A DNA stretch of 64,000 bases, from positions 1 through 64,000 of the forward strand of contig JAJCYP010000110.1 of assembly GCA_029262855.1 (NCBI GenBank), given 5' to 3'. Position numbers and translations under genes: made by a program. Numbering within the stretch: the first letter of the stretch is position 1; the number at the start of each line of letters is the position of its first letter. The DNA is from Bacteroidota bacterium. Lineage in GTDB: Bacteria; Bacteroidota; Rhodothermia; Rhodothermales; UBA10348. This document shows, piece by piece, positions 36,167 to 45,505 of this stretch. The notes under the pieces were generated by a model. The model worked only from the letters and a program-made list of their open reading frames with translations. It was not told the DNA's origin and did no database searches.

Positions 36167-37669
36167 CTAACGACGGAGGGTAGCCACCAAGGTTGCGCCA
36201 GCCACCGCACCGTAGAGGCCCAGGGCCAGCAGCTCGGCCCACCAGATCTGAAGCGAGGGCGTCCGGCCCCAGGTCACGAGAAGGACGCAGGCCAGGGCCA
36301 CGAGGCCGATTGACTTCGCCCAGGGATAGGGAACGGGGTAGTGGGGACGGATCAGAAAGAAGAGTGCCAGGGCCATTGTGGCATACGCGCTGGCCGTGGC
36401 CCAGGCGGCTCCAAGCATTCCGAATTCGGGCACTGCCAGGTAGTTCACAAGCAGCGCCACCACACTTCCGGCCAGGGTGCATTGCACGAAGAAGGTGGTC
36501 TTTTTTTCGATATACGCCCCGGCGGAAAAGTGGTAGTACCAACCCTGGAAAGCGTACCCCAAGAGGGCGGGCGGGATGATCACAAGCCCGGCCCAGTACG
36601 ACGATTTGATGAGTGTTCCTCCTCCGGGGAGGGGGATGGCCACCAGCTCGGCGGCGAAGAACGAGACGGCCAACACCAGTCCGAACAGCCCAGCCGTCAG
36701 AATCAGAAAGATCCGGGCGAACAGCTCGGGGGCGTCCTCATCGCGGGCGTGGTTCAGGAAGAACGGCTGCCAGGCGTAGCGAAACATTTGCACGCCGAGC
36801 GCCGCCAGCACGCCCAGTTTGATCATTCCACCAAAGACCCCGACCACGTACTCACCGGCCGCTTCGGTGTCGCCGCCGAGAATGGCTAACCGGGTGCTCT
36901 CAGACATCGCCGACCCATACATGTCCAGGACCCGCTCCGGAGGCAATCGTTCGAGAAAGAAGATGTTGATCCGCTCGGAGACCGCGTATCCCAGTCCGCC
37001 GGGCAGGAAGGGGAGGCCGAACCGCAGCATCTTGCGCCAGAGTGTTCGATCCAGATCGAGGGTCAGGTTGCTTCGGATCACGGGGAGAAGCAGGACCAGG
37101 GACGTCGCGGACGATGCCACGTTCGCCAGCAGAATGGCCTCGACGCCCATTCCGGCACCCAGGATGAGCAGCAGGTTGCCGCCGACGTTGACCAGCACGG
37201 AGGCGAAGCGAACCACCGCGAAGTAGACGGGCCGATTGGACAGGCGCAGTTCCGCGAACGGGACCACAACTGTGGTATCCAGAAAGAGAATGGCCGCGGC
37301 AAAACCGAGCAGGTACACCGCGTCCGGCGCCAGACCAATCAGCAGGCCCGCTGTGTCCTGGAAGAACCAAAGGGCTGCCGAGAAGAGGGAGGCGCTGCCG
37401 GCAAGCGACCAGAGCGCGGACGAAAAGACCCGGGGGCGATTGGCACCGTCTTCGGAGGCAAAGCGCAGATACGCGGATTCCATTCCGTACTGGTACAGAA
37501 TGTTCAGGAAGAGGAAGGCCGCGTAGACAACCACGACCGGTCCGTACTCATCGGGACGAGAGAAGACCTGCGTGTAAAATGGGAAGAGCAGGAAGTTGAC
37601 TGCACGTCCAAGAATGGAGGAGATGCCGTAGATGGCCGTCTCCGAAGCCAGCTTCCGGATGCGACTCAC
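36167..37669 (-). CDS. Polysaccharide flippase-like (MATE/MOP superfamily) membrane protein
   Basis: A 500-residue, 12-14-helix transporter. The N-terminus (KLASETAIYGISSILGRAVNFLL) is the signature of O-antigen/polysaccharide flippases, followed by the FYTQVFSRPDEYG loop. The start is GTG 37669, overlapping the aroQ stop by four bases, so it is cotranscribed with aroQ. Helix content runs evenly to the C-terminus. MOP flippases move lipid-linked glycans across the inner membrane; no glycosyltransferases lie nearby, so the substrate cannot be inferred. It ends 22 bases before the start of the repeat protein on the same strand. Confidence 0.85.
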   Translation of the reverse strand: MSRIRKLASETAIYGISSILGRAVNFLLFPFYTQVFSRPDEYGPVVVVYAAFLFLNILYQYGMESAYLRFASEDGANRPRVFSSALWSLAGSASLFSAALWFFQDTAGLLIGLAPDAVYLLGFAAAILFLDTTVVVPFAELRLSNRPVYFAVVRFASVLVNVGGNLLLILGAGMGVEAILLANVASSATSLVLLLPVIRSNLTLDLDRTLWRKMLRFGLPFLPGGLGYAVSERINIFFLERLPPERVLDMYGSAMSESTRLAILGGDTEAAGEYVVGVFGGMIKLGVLAALGVQMFRYAWQPFFLNHARDEDAPELFARIFLILTAGLFGLVLAVSFFAAELVAIPLPGGGTLIKSSYWAGLVIIPPALLGYAFQGWYYHFSAGAYIEKKTTFFVQCTLAGSVVALLVNYLAVPEFGMLGAAWATASAYATMALALFFLIRPHYPVPYPWAKSIGLVALACVLLVTWGRTPSLQIWWAELLALGLYGAVAGATLVATLRR

Positions 37670-38097
37670 GTGCGGGCCGAGTCTATCAGGTAGCGTACCG
37701 CCAGGCTGTACCCTTCGAAGCCAAGCCCCGAGATGACCCCAATCGCAGCGCCACCGGTCAGCGAAGCGTGCCGGAATTCCTCGCGGGCGTAGATGTTGGA
37801 GATGTGCACCTCAATCACGGGCAGGTCGATGGCCGCCACCGCGTCGCGGAGGGCCACGGAGGTGTGACTGAATCCGGCCGGATTGAAGACAACACCATCC
37901 AGAGCGTCGGTGGCGGCGTCATGCAGGTGGTTCACCAGTTCGCCTTCCAGGTTGCTCTGCGCAAATCGGAACGCAAACCCCGGATAGGACCGGCGCAGGT
38001 CCTGCTTCAGGCTCTCCAGCGTGCCCGATCCGTAAATGTCGGTCTCCCGTGTCCCCAAGAGGTTGAGATTCGGGCCGTTAAGAATGAGGATTTCCAT
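37666..38097 (-). CDS. aroQ: Type II 3-dehydroquinate dehydratase
   Basis: Third step of the shikimate pathway. The 143-residue protein from ATG 38097 begins MEILILNGPNLNLLG; the longer frame to 38121 adds eight unneeded residues. The type II motifs are complete: GTRETDIYG with the catalytic tyrosine, NPAGFSHTSVALRDA, and EVHISNIYAREEFRHAS with the catalytic histidine region. It heads a two-gene unit with the flippase and is divergent from mnmA over a 109-bp gap that presumably holds both promoters. The DAHP synthase for the same pathway lies 1.3 kb away. Confidence 0.95.
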   Translation of the reverse strand: MEILILNGPNLNLLGTRETDIYGSGTLESLKQDLRRSYPGFAFRFAQSNLEGELVNHLHDAATDALDGVVFNPAGFSHTSVALRDAVAAIDLPVIEVHISNIYAREEFRHASLTGGAAIGVISGLGFEGYSLAVRYLIDSART

Positions 38098-38206
38098 TGA
38101 TGCAGCTCGGTTGAGCGGCAAAATACGGAACGGTCCGCGCCCGCCCCCGGTTGTACGCCCATAGTTTCGGGCAAGAGTCGGATCCGGATCTCACCGATCA
38201 CAGACA

Positions 38207-39334
38207 ATGAGCAAGCACGGACGCGTTTTGGTGGCGATGAGCGGAGGAGTGGACTCCTCCGTTGCGGCAGTGATGCTCAAGCAGCAGGGCTTTGACGTGG
38301 TGGGTATCACCATGAAGACCTGGGACTACGCCCATTCCGCGCCGGCAGCGAACGGCAAGCAGGTGGGGTGTTGCACACTGGAGTCGATGAATGATGCGCG
38401 CGCGGTCGCCGTCAAGCATGACTTCACCCACTTCATCATCGACATCCGGGAGGAGTTCGGCGATTGGGTGATCGACAAGTTCACCGAGGAGTACCTGACC
38501 GGCCGGACGCCGAACCCGTGCGTCCTGTGCAACACGTACATCAAGTGGGCGGCCCTGATGAGGCGGGCCGATGCGCTGGACTGCGACTCGATTGCCACCG
38601 GACACTACGCCCGAGTCCGTCACGACAAGGACCTGAAGCGCCACGTCTTGATGACGGGCGTAGACACCAATAAGGACCAGAGTTATGCGCTCTGGGGCGT
38701 GTCTCAGGAGCACTTCGCCCGCACGATTCTGCCTCTCGGAACTCATCGAAAACCCCGAATCCGGGAGATGGCAACAGAGTTTGGCCTGCTGGGCGTTGCC
38801 GACAAGCCGGACTCCTACGAGATCTGTTTTGTCCCGGACAACAACTACCGCCGATTCCTCCGGGACCGCGTCCCCGATCTGGACACACGCATCGGGCCGG
38901 GGCGGATGGTCCATGTGGATGGTAGCGAGCTCGGCCAGCACGAGGGGTACCCCTACTACACGATCGGGCAGCGCCACGGACTGGGCCTTGCTCTTGGCTA
39001 CCCGGCGTATGTCACCCGGATCGATGCCGATTCCAATACCATTACGGTCGGGCCGGTCGAGGCACTCGATCGTCACGGTTTGACGGCAGATGGGCTCAAC
39101 CTCATCAAGTACGATGAGCTCATCGACACCCAGCACGCCATGGCCAAGGTCCGCTACAAGGATGTAGGTGCGCCGTGTCTGATAAACCAGACGGGTCCGG
39201 ACTCTGTGAAGGTGGATTTCCTGTTGCCTCGAAAGGCCATCGCGCCCGGTCAGGCCGTGGTGATGTACGAAGGCGAAGACGTCTTGGGTGGGGCCTGGAT
39301 ACGCACGGTGAGAGAGCCCGAGGCGGGAGCCTGA
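38207..39334 (+). CDS. mnmA: tRNA-specific 2-thiouridylase
   Basis: Thiolates U34 of Lys, Glu and Gln tRNAs using ATP and a persulfide relay. The 375-residue protein has the PP-loop AMSGGVDSSVAAVML, the first catalytic cysteine in TPNPCVLCN (about residue 106), the second in EICFVPD (about 207), and the TIGQRHGLGLA segment. The GYPYY-to-IGQ spacing and the C-terminal barrel (KVRYKDVGAPCL) are typical. ATG 38207 is the first start after the divergent gap to aroQ. Convergent with the DAHP synthase gene, whose stop lies 24 bp away; no terminator is obvious between them. Confidence 0.95.
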   Translation: MSKHGRVLVAMSGGVDSSVAAVMLKQQGFDVVGITMKTWDYAHSAPAANGKQVGCCTLESMNDARAVAVKHDFTHFIIDIREEFGDWVIDKFTEEYLTGRTPNPCVLCNTYIKWAALMRRADALDCDSIATGHYARVRHDKDLKRHVLMTGVDTNKDQSYALWGVSQEHFARTILPLGTHRKPRIREMATEFGLLGVADKPDSYEICFVPDNNYRRFLRDRVPDLDTRIGPGRMVHVDGSELGQHEGYPYYTIGQRHGLGLALGYPAYVTRIDADSNTITVGPVEALDRHGLTADGLNLIKYDELIDTQHAMAKVRYKDVGAPCLINQTGPDSVKVDFLLPRKAIAPGQAVVMYEGEDVLGGAWIRTVREPEAGA

Positions 39335-39357
39335 CGGAGCGCCGCGCGAGGTCCGTT

Positions 39358-40671
39358 CTACTGTCTCCGGTTCCGAACTACAGAGAAGGCCATCTCGAGG
39401 GCCTGCTCGGCGTTCAGGCGCGGATCCACATGCGAGCGGTACGCCCGCTGCAGGTCCGACTCCGTAAGGCCCGCCGAGCCGCCGACACACTCGGTGACGT
39501 TCTCGCCGGTGAGTTCCAAATGGATGCCGCCAAGGACGGAATCGTAGCGATCGTGGATCTCAAAAACCTGTTCCAGTTCGTGAAGGATACCCCCGAATCG
39601 CCGGGTCTTCAAACCGTCTGCTGTCACCTCTGTGTTGCCGTGCATCGGGTCGCTGCTCCAGAGGAGAGACCGGCCCGTTGACTGAACCGCGGCAATCAGG
39701 CGGGGCAGTGAATCGGCCACGCGATCCTCGCCGAATCGCGTGATCAGCGTTATCCGCCCCGGCTCATGGTCAGGGTCGAGTGCGTTCAGCAGGCGCTTGA
39801 GGGTGGAAGGTTCTGTGTCGGGACCCACCTTGATTCCAATCGGATTCTCGATGCTCGCGGCGTAGGCCACGTGGGCTCCGCCCGGCTCGGAAGTGCGAAG
39901 CCCGATCCAGGGGAAATGAGTCGACAGATTGAAGCGCCCGCCCTTCAACACGTCACGGGTCAGGGCCTCCTCGTACGGCAGGAGGAGTGCTTCGTGGGAG
40001 GTGTAGAAATCGACTCGCTCGACGTCGCCGAGCGACGTGTTCGAAACCGTACCCATGAATTGGAGGGCGCCAACGATTGCGTCGACGATAGCCTGGTATT
40101 CCTCCCGAAGTCCTTCGTGATGCACAAATCCCACGTCCCAATTCTCGGGGTGGTGCAAGTCAGCGAAGCCACCGTCCACCAGGGCCCTGACGAAGTTCAG
40201 CGTCAATGCCGAATTGCCGTAGGCCTGAAGCATCCGCTGGGGATCAGGCTCTCGCGTCGCCGGGTCGGCGGCGGGCGAGTTGATGATGTCGCCCCGGTAG
40301 CTTGCCATTTCGCGACCGCCAACCACCTCGCGATCCGCCGATCGCGGCTTGGCGTATTGGCCAGCGAATCGGCCCACGCGTATGACGGGAAGCCGCAACC
40401 CATGGATCAGCACCAGACTCATTTGAAGGAGCACCTTCAGGCGATTGGTGATGATTTCGGCTCGACACTCGTCGAATCGCTCGGCGCAATCACCACCCTG
40501 AAGGAGAAAACGCCTGCCCGCGGCGGCCTCGGCCAGCAGTCCCCTGAGCCGGTCGACTTCCCAGGAGGTCACAAGCGGTGGGCGCCCTTCCAATTCACGC
40601 ACAACGGCTTCCAGGGAAGCCCGGTTCGGGTAGTCAGGTTGTTGGAGAGGGTCGGGGAGCGGTTCGGCCAT
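39358..40671 (-). CDS. 3-deoxy-7-phosphoheptulonate synthase, class II
   Basis: Condenses phosphoenolpyruvate with erythrose 4-phosphate at the head of the shikimate pathway. The 437-residue protein has the class II (plant/mycobacterial-type) motifs: FLLQGGDCAERFDEC, VGRFAGQYAKPRS, YTSHEALLLPYEEALTR, GIKVGPD and WSSDPMHGNT. I use ATG 40671; the in-frame TTG four codons upstream is less likely. Class II enzymes differ from AroF/G/H of enterobacteria, so I leave the symbol blank. The gene is divergent from the lipoprotein gene with only 89 bp between starts. Confidence 0.93.
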   Translation of the reverse strand: MAEPLPDPLQQPDYPNRASLEAVVRELEGRPPLVTSWEVDRLRGLLAEAAAGRRFLLQGGDCAERFDECRAEIITNRLKVLLQMSLVLIHGLRLPVIRVGRFAGQYAKPRSADREVVGGREMASYRGDIINSPAADPATREPDPQRMLQAYGNSALTLNFVRALVDGGFADLHHPENWDVGFVHHEGLREEYQAIVDAIVGALQFMGTVSNTSLGDVERVDFYTSHEALLLPYEEALTRDVLKGGRFNLSTHFPWIGLRTSEPGGAHVAYAASIENPIGIKVGPDTEPSTLKRLLNALDPDHEPGRITLITRFGEDRVADSLPRLIAAVQSTGRSLLWSSDPMHGNTEVTADGLKTRRFGGILHELEQVFEIHDRYDSVLGGIHLELTGENVTECVGGSAGLTESDLQRAYRSHVDPRLNAEQALEMAFSVVRNRRQ

Positions 40672-40760
40672 CGGGGGAGTCAAAGGTTCGCCTGCCTACG
40701 CCGAGAACTGCCCCATCGTTTCGGCGTAGGTCTGCCCGCTCCAGAAACAAGTCTTTCGCC

Positions 40761-41645
40761 ATGCGCCCCGTCCTTCCCCTGGCCGCCCTGCTCGTCCTTT
40801 CTGCCTGCGATTCCGGTACCACTGTTGAGGAAATCCCTCAGTATTTCCAGGCGCAGATCCTGTTGGACGCCATGCCAAGTCTCGAAGATGGTGCCGCCTA
40901 TGAGGCCTGGGCCCGCGTGTCCGGCAACTGGGAGTCGGTCGCCCGATTCAACTACGATGAGCAAGGTCGGTTGATCGACCAGGCGGGACGCTTGAGAGCG
41001 AACACGTTCATCAGCGATTTCGATATGCAGCCCTCCACCGAGTTCCTCGTCAGCATCGAGGGGCGTCGCGATACGGATCTTGAGCCGTCAGCGACCCTCA
41101 TTTTGCGGGGAGCGGTTGTTGGCAGCGGGGCAACGTTGACGTTTGCGAATGCCCTCACCGACTTGTCCGGAGTGATCACGAACTACACGATTGGAACCCC
41201 AACGGACATCGATGCCGGCAACGAATCGTTCGGCTTCTGGCTCGGGACCCCTGGGAATTACGCCCCGGCCATGACCGCACCGACGCTGGGGAACGGATGG
41301 GTGTATGAGCTTTGGGCGGAGCTGTCCATCGGCCCGGTCTCGCTGGGAAGATTCAGCAGTCCCAGTGAACGGGATTCGGCCTCTCCCTTCAGCAACCGGG
41401 CTGAGACCTTCACCGTGCCGGGCGAGGCGTTCACGATGAATGCACCGCCGGGTGTCACCTTCCCGCTGGACGTTGGCGGGCTTGGTGTCTTCATCACCGT
41501 GGAGCCTGAGCCGGAGGAGACCGGGGGAACCCCGTTTGGAATCCGGATTCAGGAGGCCACGATTCCGGCCGGTGTGACGGGCGGTGAGGCGCTGTCAATG
41601 ACGGCGCTTTCCGCGTTCCCTTCGGGCACAGTCCAATTTCGATAG
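40761..41645 (+). CDS. Lipoprotein with two anti-sigma-K-like repeats
   Basis: A 294-residue exported lipoprotein. ATG 40761 gives MRPVLPLAALLVLSAC, a clear lipobox with Cys16; the open frame from 40578 adds 61 unrelated residues. The mature part has two halves with the same opening: MPSLEDGAAYEAWARVSGNW at about 37 and APTLGNGWVYELWAELSIG near 170, each followed by a GRF strand. The YExW pattern is that of RskA/anti-sigma-K C-terminal domains, although no sigma factor is nearby. Function is unknown; it could be a sensor or a structural envelope protein. Confidence 0.8.
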   Translation: MRPVLPLAALLVLSACDSGTTVEEIPQYFQAQILLDAMPSLEDGAAYEAWARVSGNWESVARFNYDEQGRLIDQAGRLRANTFISDFDMQPSTEFLVSIEGRRDTDLEPSATLILRGAVVGSGATLTFANALTDLSGVITNYTIGTPTDIDAGNESFGFWLGTPGNYAPAMTAPTLGNGWVYELWAELSIGPVSLGRFSSPSERDSASPFSNRAETFTVPGEAFTMNAPPGVTFPLDVGGLGVFITVEPEPEETGGTPFGIRIQEATIPAGVTGGEALSMTALSAFPSGTVQFR

Positions 41646-41667
41646 GCTGCTACGCCAAGCGGTCGCG

Positions 41668-43155
41668 CTAGGCCAGCCCGTAGAGTTCGCCGAACTTGGC
41701 GCGGGCGTAGTCCATCCAGGGGCCCGCATCCAGCCCCGTGCCGCAGGTTGACCCCAGGATCTGATTTGCGCTTTTTCGGCGACCGTGGCGGTGGACGTTT
41801 TGGCGAAGCCAGCCCAGAAGGGTGGCGAACTCTCCATTGGCAACCAGGTCCGCCAGGTTGCCGCAGTCCCGCTCCATGGCCGTCCAGAGTTGCGCGGATA
41901 TCAGATTCCCCAAGGCATAGGTCGGGAAGTAGCCGAAGGTCCCCAGAGACCAGTGTATGTCCTGCAGACAGCCCTCCGAGTCCGTTGTGGGCGTGACGTC
42001 CAGGTAGTCATCCATGCGGGCGTTCCAGGCCTCGGGTAAATCGGCCGGCTTCACCTCGCCCGAGAGCATGGCCCGCTCCAACTCAAAGCGGACCATGATG
42101 TGGAGGTTGTAGGTCACCTCGTCCGCCTCGATCCGGATGAGGGACGGGCGAACGGCATTCACGGCGCGGTAGAAATCGCTGGAGGAAACGCCCGACAGCG
42201 CTGCGGGGAAGTAGCCCTGAACCGCCGGGAAGTAGTGGTCCCAGAAGGGGCGGCTTCGCCCCACCAGGTTTTCCCACAGGCGGGACTGCGACTCGTGAAT
42301 GCCCAGCGAGGTGCCGTCCTGCAATGGAGTGCCATCGAGCTCGTGGTCGACCCCCTGCTCGTACATTGCATGTCCTGCCTCGTGAAGACTCCCGAAGAAC
42401 GCCGGATTGAAATGGTGACGGTTTAGGTGGGTGGTCACTCGGGAGTCGGTGACCGAAAACGTAGTCGAGAAGGGGTGGGCCGAGCGATCCTGCCGGCCGC
42501 GGGAGAAGTCGTATCCGAGGTCAGTCATAACCCGGACGCCGAGGTCCCACTGGGCCTTTGCCGGGTAGTATCGCGTGAGGACGCCCTCATCAATCGTGGG
42601 TTTCTGTGCGATCTGGCCCACCAGCTCAACCAGGTCAGATCTCAGCGCCTCGAAGACCGTGGACACCTGGCTCGTCAGCATGCCGGGCTCGAATTCGTCG
42701 AGCAGGGCATCGTAGGGCTCGTCCGGGTATCCCAGCGCCTCGGCCTTCCGGAGGTTGCAGTCGATGACGGCCGCCAGGTGCGGTTCGAAGGCACTGAATT
42801 CGTCGTTCGCCTTCCCTTCCTTCCAGCCCTCGCGGGCCATACCCGTCACGCGGGACAGTTCGCCCACTAGATCTGCCGGGATGCGCGTTGCGTGATGGAA
42901 ATCCCTTGTGGCAACCCTCAGAAGATCCTTGTCAATCTCCGTCTCGGGCTCGGCCGTCTGCAGGAGGCGGGCTGTTTCGTCCTCGCAGTGCAGCTCGTGC
43001 GCAAACTGGCGCAACGTGGATACCTGGCGTGACCGCGCCTCGACACCGGCGGAGGGCATGTGCGTTTCCTGATCCCACTCCAGAATGGCCGCCGCGTTTT
43101 CGAGATCGTCGATCTTGGCCAGTCGGGCGCGGAGTTGCTCCAGGGCAGAGGGCAT
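41668..43155 (-). CDS. M32-family metallocarboxypeptidase (carboxypeptidase Taq)
   Basis: A 495-residue zinc carboxypeptidase. The active-site motif is SLHEAGHAMYEQGV (HEXXH form) followed downstream by the third zinc ligand region HESQSRLWENLVGRS. The M32-specific start, EWDQETHMPSAGVEARSRQ, and IRIEADEVTYNLHIMVRFELE are present. No signal peptide, so it acts in the cytoplasm on unstructured peptides in known members. Length is normal for the family. Its start (ATG 43155) lies two bases from the stop of the ABC-transporter fusion on the same strand, so it is probably the last gene of that transcript. Confidence 0.93.
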   Translation of the reverse strand: MPSALEQLRARLAKIDDLENAAAILEWDQETHMPSAGVEARSRQVSTLRQFAHELHCEDETARLLQTAEPETEIDKDLLRVATRDFHHATRIPADLVGELSRVTGMAREGWKEGKANDEFSAFEPHLAAVIDCNLRKAEALGYPDEPYDALLDEFEPGMLTSQVSTVFEALRSDLVELVGQIAQKPTIDEGVLTRYYPAKAQWDLGVRVMTDLGYDFSRGRQDRSAHPFSTTFSVTDSRVTTHLNRHHFNPAFFGSLHEAGHAMYEQGVDHELDGTPLQDGTSLGIHESQSRLWENLVGRSRPFWDHYFPAVQGYFPAALSGVSSSDFYRAVNAVRPSLIRIEADEVTYNLHIMVRFELERAMLSGEVKPADLPEAWNARMDDYLDVTPTTDSEGCLQDIHWSLGTFGYFPTYALGNLISAQLWTAMERDCGNLADLVANGEFATLLGWLRQNVHRHGRRKSANQILGSTCGTGLDAGPWMDYARAKFGELYGLA

Positions 43156-43157
43156 AG

Positions 43158-44636
43158 TCAGGGTGGGTCAGGTTGGATTCTCAGGCCTCGTGGCACGAGC
43201 AGGCGATCCAGGAGGCCAAACAGTCCCTGCGCAACAAGGGCAAGAAGCGCCGCAGGCACGGCCCCCTCCAGAATCAGTTCCACATTGTTGAGCCGAATTC
43301 CGGTCAGGATGGGTTGGCCGTAGCCGCCGGCGCCAATGAGTGCGCCGAGGGTGGCGGTCCCGATGTTGATGACGGCGGCGGTCTTGATACCCGCTAGAAT
43401 CGAAGGGCTGGCCAGGGGTAGTTCGATTTTTCGGAGCCTCGTCCAGCCGCCAAGGCCGAGCGCCTCGGCCGATTCTCTGAGCGGCGTCGGAATTCCCGTC
43501 AGTCCGGCGTGGGTGTTTCGGACGATGGGAAGGAGGCTGTAGAGGAAGAGCGCTACCATGGCGGGGACCGCGCCGATGCCCAGCAGGGGGATCATGAAGA
43601 CCAGCAGGGCGAGCGAGGGGATGGTGTAGATGACACCGACAACGCCCAGGATGAGGGAGCCTGCGATGGCCCCCCGCGCAGCCAGGATGCCCAGCGGAAT
43701 GGCAAGGAGAATCGCGGCGAGAAGGGAGAGGCCGACGAGGTAGAGATGCTCCAGCGTGGTCCGCTTGAGGCGCTCCATCCGGGTGGCGTCCTGTGCGATT
43801 GCCTGAATCCCCAGCGACTGGAGGAAGCGGGCAGCGACCGAGGAATCGGATTCTCCGTCGATCCGGACTCGCGCGTTCATCGCAATCATCTCGTCTTCGG
43901 AGATCCAGCCCTCCAGATCTCGGATGGCCTTTGCAAAGGCCTCCGGAGCGTCCGCCCGGTAGAGCACAATGGCCCTGTACTCAGGGAAGAGGTTCAGGTC
44001 ATCCTCCAGCGTGCGGAGGTCGTAGGCTACGATCTCGGCATCGGTTGAATAGAGATCGACCACGTCAATCTGCCCTGCGTTGATGCCCTGGTAGGCGAGG
44101 TCGTGGTCGAGCCCCCGGACGCCCGTGTGCGGGAGCTGGTAGCGTGTCCGCAGGCTCGGCCATCCATCCTGGCGATCCATGAACTCGGAGGTGAAGGCCA
44201 GGCGGAGGTCGGGGTGCGCGCGGAGGTCCGAGATGCTTGTGATGCCGCGGTCACCGGCCTGGGCGGCACGCATTCCGAGTACGTAGGTATTGTTGAATCC
44301 GAGTGGTGCCGACGCAGCAATTCCAAGCGCCTCGAGGCTGTCGAGCGCATCGGCCATTGTGGCGAATCGGCCCGACAGGACTTCCTGAAGCAGCGTGCCC
44401 GTGTATTCGACGTAGGCGTCGATCTCGCCGGCGAGGAGGGCGCTCCAGAGGACGCGGGTCCCGCCGATCTCTCGGCGGTGGGAGGTGGTGACACCTGAGG
44501 CTCGGGAGGCGAGCGTTACGACCTCCCCGAGGATGACCGCTTCGGTAAACTTCTTGGAGCCTACCTGGACATCCTGGGCGCTGGCCGCAGTCGTGGCGGC
44601 GAGCAGGAGGATCGCTATGAGTCCTGGGCGGATCAC
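43158..44636 (-). CDS. Glycine betaine/choline-type ABC transporter: binding protein fused to permease
   Basis: A 492-residue fusion for uptake of quaternary amines. Residues 1-20 form a signal peptide; 22-270 are an OpuAC-like binding domain (VGSKKFTEAVILGEV, GGTRVLWSALLAGEIDAYVEYTG, and TSEFMDRQDGW). From about 295 a permease follows with five helices, including the EAA-type loop ESAEALGLGGWTRLRKIELP. Here the binding domain precedes the permease; better-known fusions such as BusAB have the reverse order. That order should put the binding domain outside and tethered by the first permease helix. ATGA overlap with the ATPase gene confirms one operon. Substrate is inferred from family. Confidence 0.88.
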   Translation of the reverse strand: MIRPGLIAILLLAATTAASAQDVQVGSKKFTEAVILGEVVTLASRASGVTTSHRREIGGTRVLWSALLAGEIDAYVEYTGTLLQEVLSGRFATMADALDSLEALGIAASAPLGFNNTYVLGMRAAQAGDRGITSISDLRAHPDLRLAFTSEFMDRQDGWPSLRTRYQLPHTGVRGLDHDLAYQGINAGQIDVVDLYSTDAEIVAYDLRTLEDDLNLFPEYRAIVLYRADAPEAFAKAIRDLEGWISEDEMIAMNARVRIDGESDSSVAARFLQSLGIQAIAQDATRMERLKRTTLEHLYLVGLSLLAAILLAIPLGILAARGAIAGSLILGVVGVIYTIPSLALLVFMIPLLGIGAVPAMVALFLYSLLPIVRNTHAGLTGIPTPLRESAEALGLGGWTRLRKIELPLASPSILAGIKTAAVINIGTATLGALIGAGGYGQPILTGIRLNNVELILEGAVPAALLALVAQGLFGLLDRLLVPRGLRIQPDPP

Positions 44637-45385
44637 TCTTGTCGATCTCGAAGCGACTCCAGCGGACTCCGCTGGGCGTTGATGAACGCACGGACGAACC
44701 CGTCGACCGGTGTCCGGACGAGATCCTTGAGGGAGCCCTTCTGGACGATGCCGCCCGATTTCATCAGCAGAATTTCTTGAGCGAAGAGCCCCGCTTCGCC
44801 GATGTCATGGGTGACGAGGATCACCGTCTTTCCAAGAGACCGAAACATTGCGACCAATTGGGACTGCAGTTCTGCGCGGATCATCGGATCCAGCGCGCCC
44901 AGGGGTTCGTCCATGAGTAGGACATCCGGGTCCGTCATCAACGCGCGGATGAGGCCGACACGTTGCCGTTGCCCTCCGGAGAGTTCGAGGGGATACCGGG
45001 CGAGGTGGGTCGTGTCGAGTTGAACGAGGCGGGCAAGCCCCTCCGCACGTGCGCGGATCCGGTCCCTCGCCCAGCCCAGCCGGCCCGGGAGAAGCGCCGC
45101 GTTTTGAAGCACGGTAAGGTGCGGGAAGAGGCCTCCGTCCTGAATCACGTAGCCCACCCGATGCCGAATGGCGTTGACGGTCTTCGGCGCAAGGATGGAA
45201 TCGCCAAACAAGACCCGTCCCGTGTCCGTGTGGACCAGCCCAAGGCAAAGGCGGAGGAGCGTCGACTTGCCGCAACCGGACGGCCCGATCAGGGCCGTGG
45301 TCTGTCCCGTCGTGAAGGTGTGCGAGAGTCTGGCGACCGCCGTGGTCTCGCCGTACCGCTTCGAAACGTGCTCCAGTGTGAACAT
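44633..45385 (-). CDS. ABC transporter ATPase for the betaine/choline-type importer
   Basis: The 250-residue ATPase partner of the fused binding protein-permease. Walker A is IGPSGCGKST, the Q-loop VIQDGGLFPHLTV, the signature LSGGQRQRVGLIRAL, Walker B LLMDEPLGALD and the switch histidine in VTHDIGEA. It lacks the C-terminal CBS pair of larger OpuA-type ATPases that sense ionic strength. I use ATG 45385, which yields MFTLEHVSKRYG. First gene of the three-gene unit that runs into the M32 peptidase; the tRNA-Thr gene is divergent 120 bp upstream. Confidence 0.92.
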   Translation of the reverse strand: MFTLEHVSKRYGETTAVARLSHTFTTGQTTALIGPSGCGKSTLLRLCLGLVHTDTGRVLFGDSILAPKTVNAIRHRVGYVIQDGGLFPHLTVLQNAALLPGRLGWARDRIRARAEGLARLVQLDTTHLARYPLELSGGQRQRVGLIRALMTDPDVLLMDEPLGALDPMIRAELQSQLVAMFRSLGKTVILVTHDIGEAGLFAQEILLMKSGGIVQKGSLKDLVRTPVDGFVRAFINAQRSPLESLRDRQE

Positions 45386-45490
45386 CCGGAAAGGTAGCAA
45401 GGCCGAGGTTTAGCCCACGCGCCGGAAGGGCGATACTTTGAAATAACCGTGCACCGGATCCCGTCGTGCGGGGAATTGTTCGGACGGTGC

Positions 45491-45496
45491 TATTTT
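45491..45496 (+). promoter_or_regulatory. Possible extended -10 element for tRNA-Thr
   Basis: TATTTT is preceded by TGC (45488-45490), giving an extended -10 form ten bases before the mature tRNA 5' end. No convincing -35 hexamer is visible at the right spacing. Confidence 0.3.
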
Positions 45497-45505
45497 CGTC
45501 ATCTT

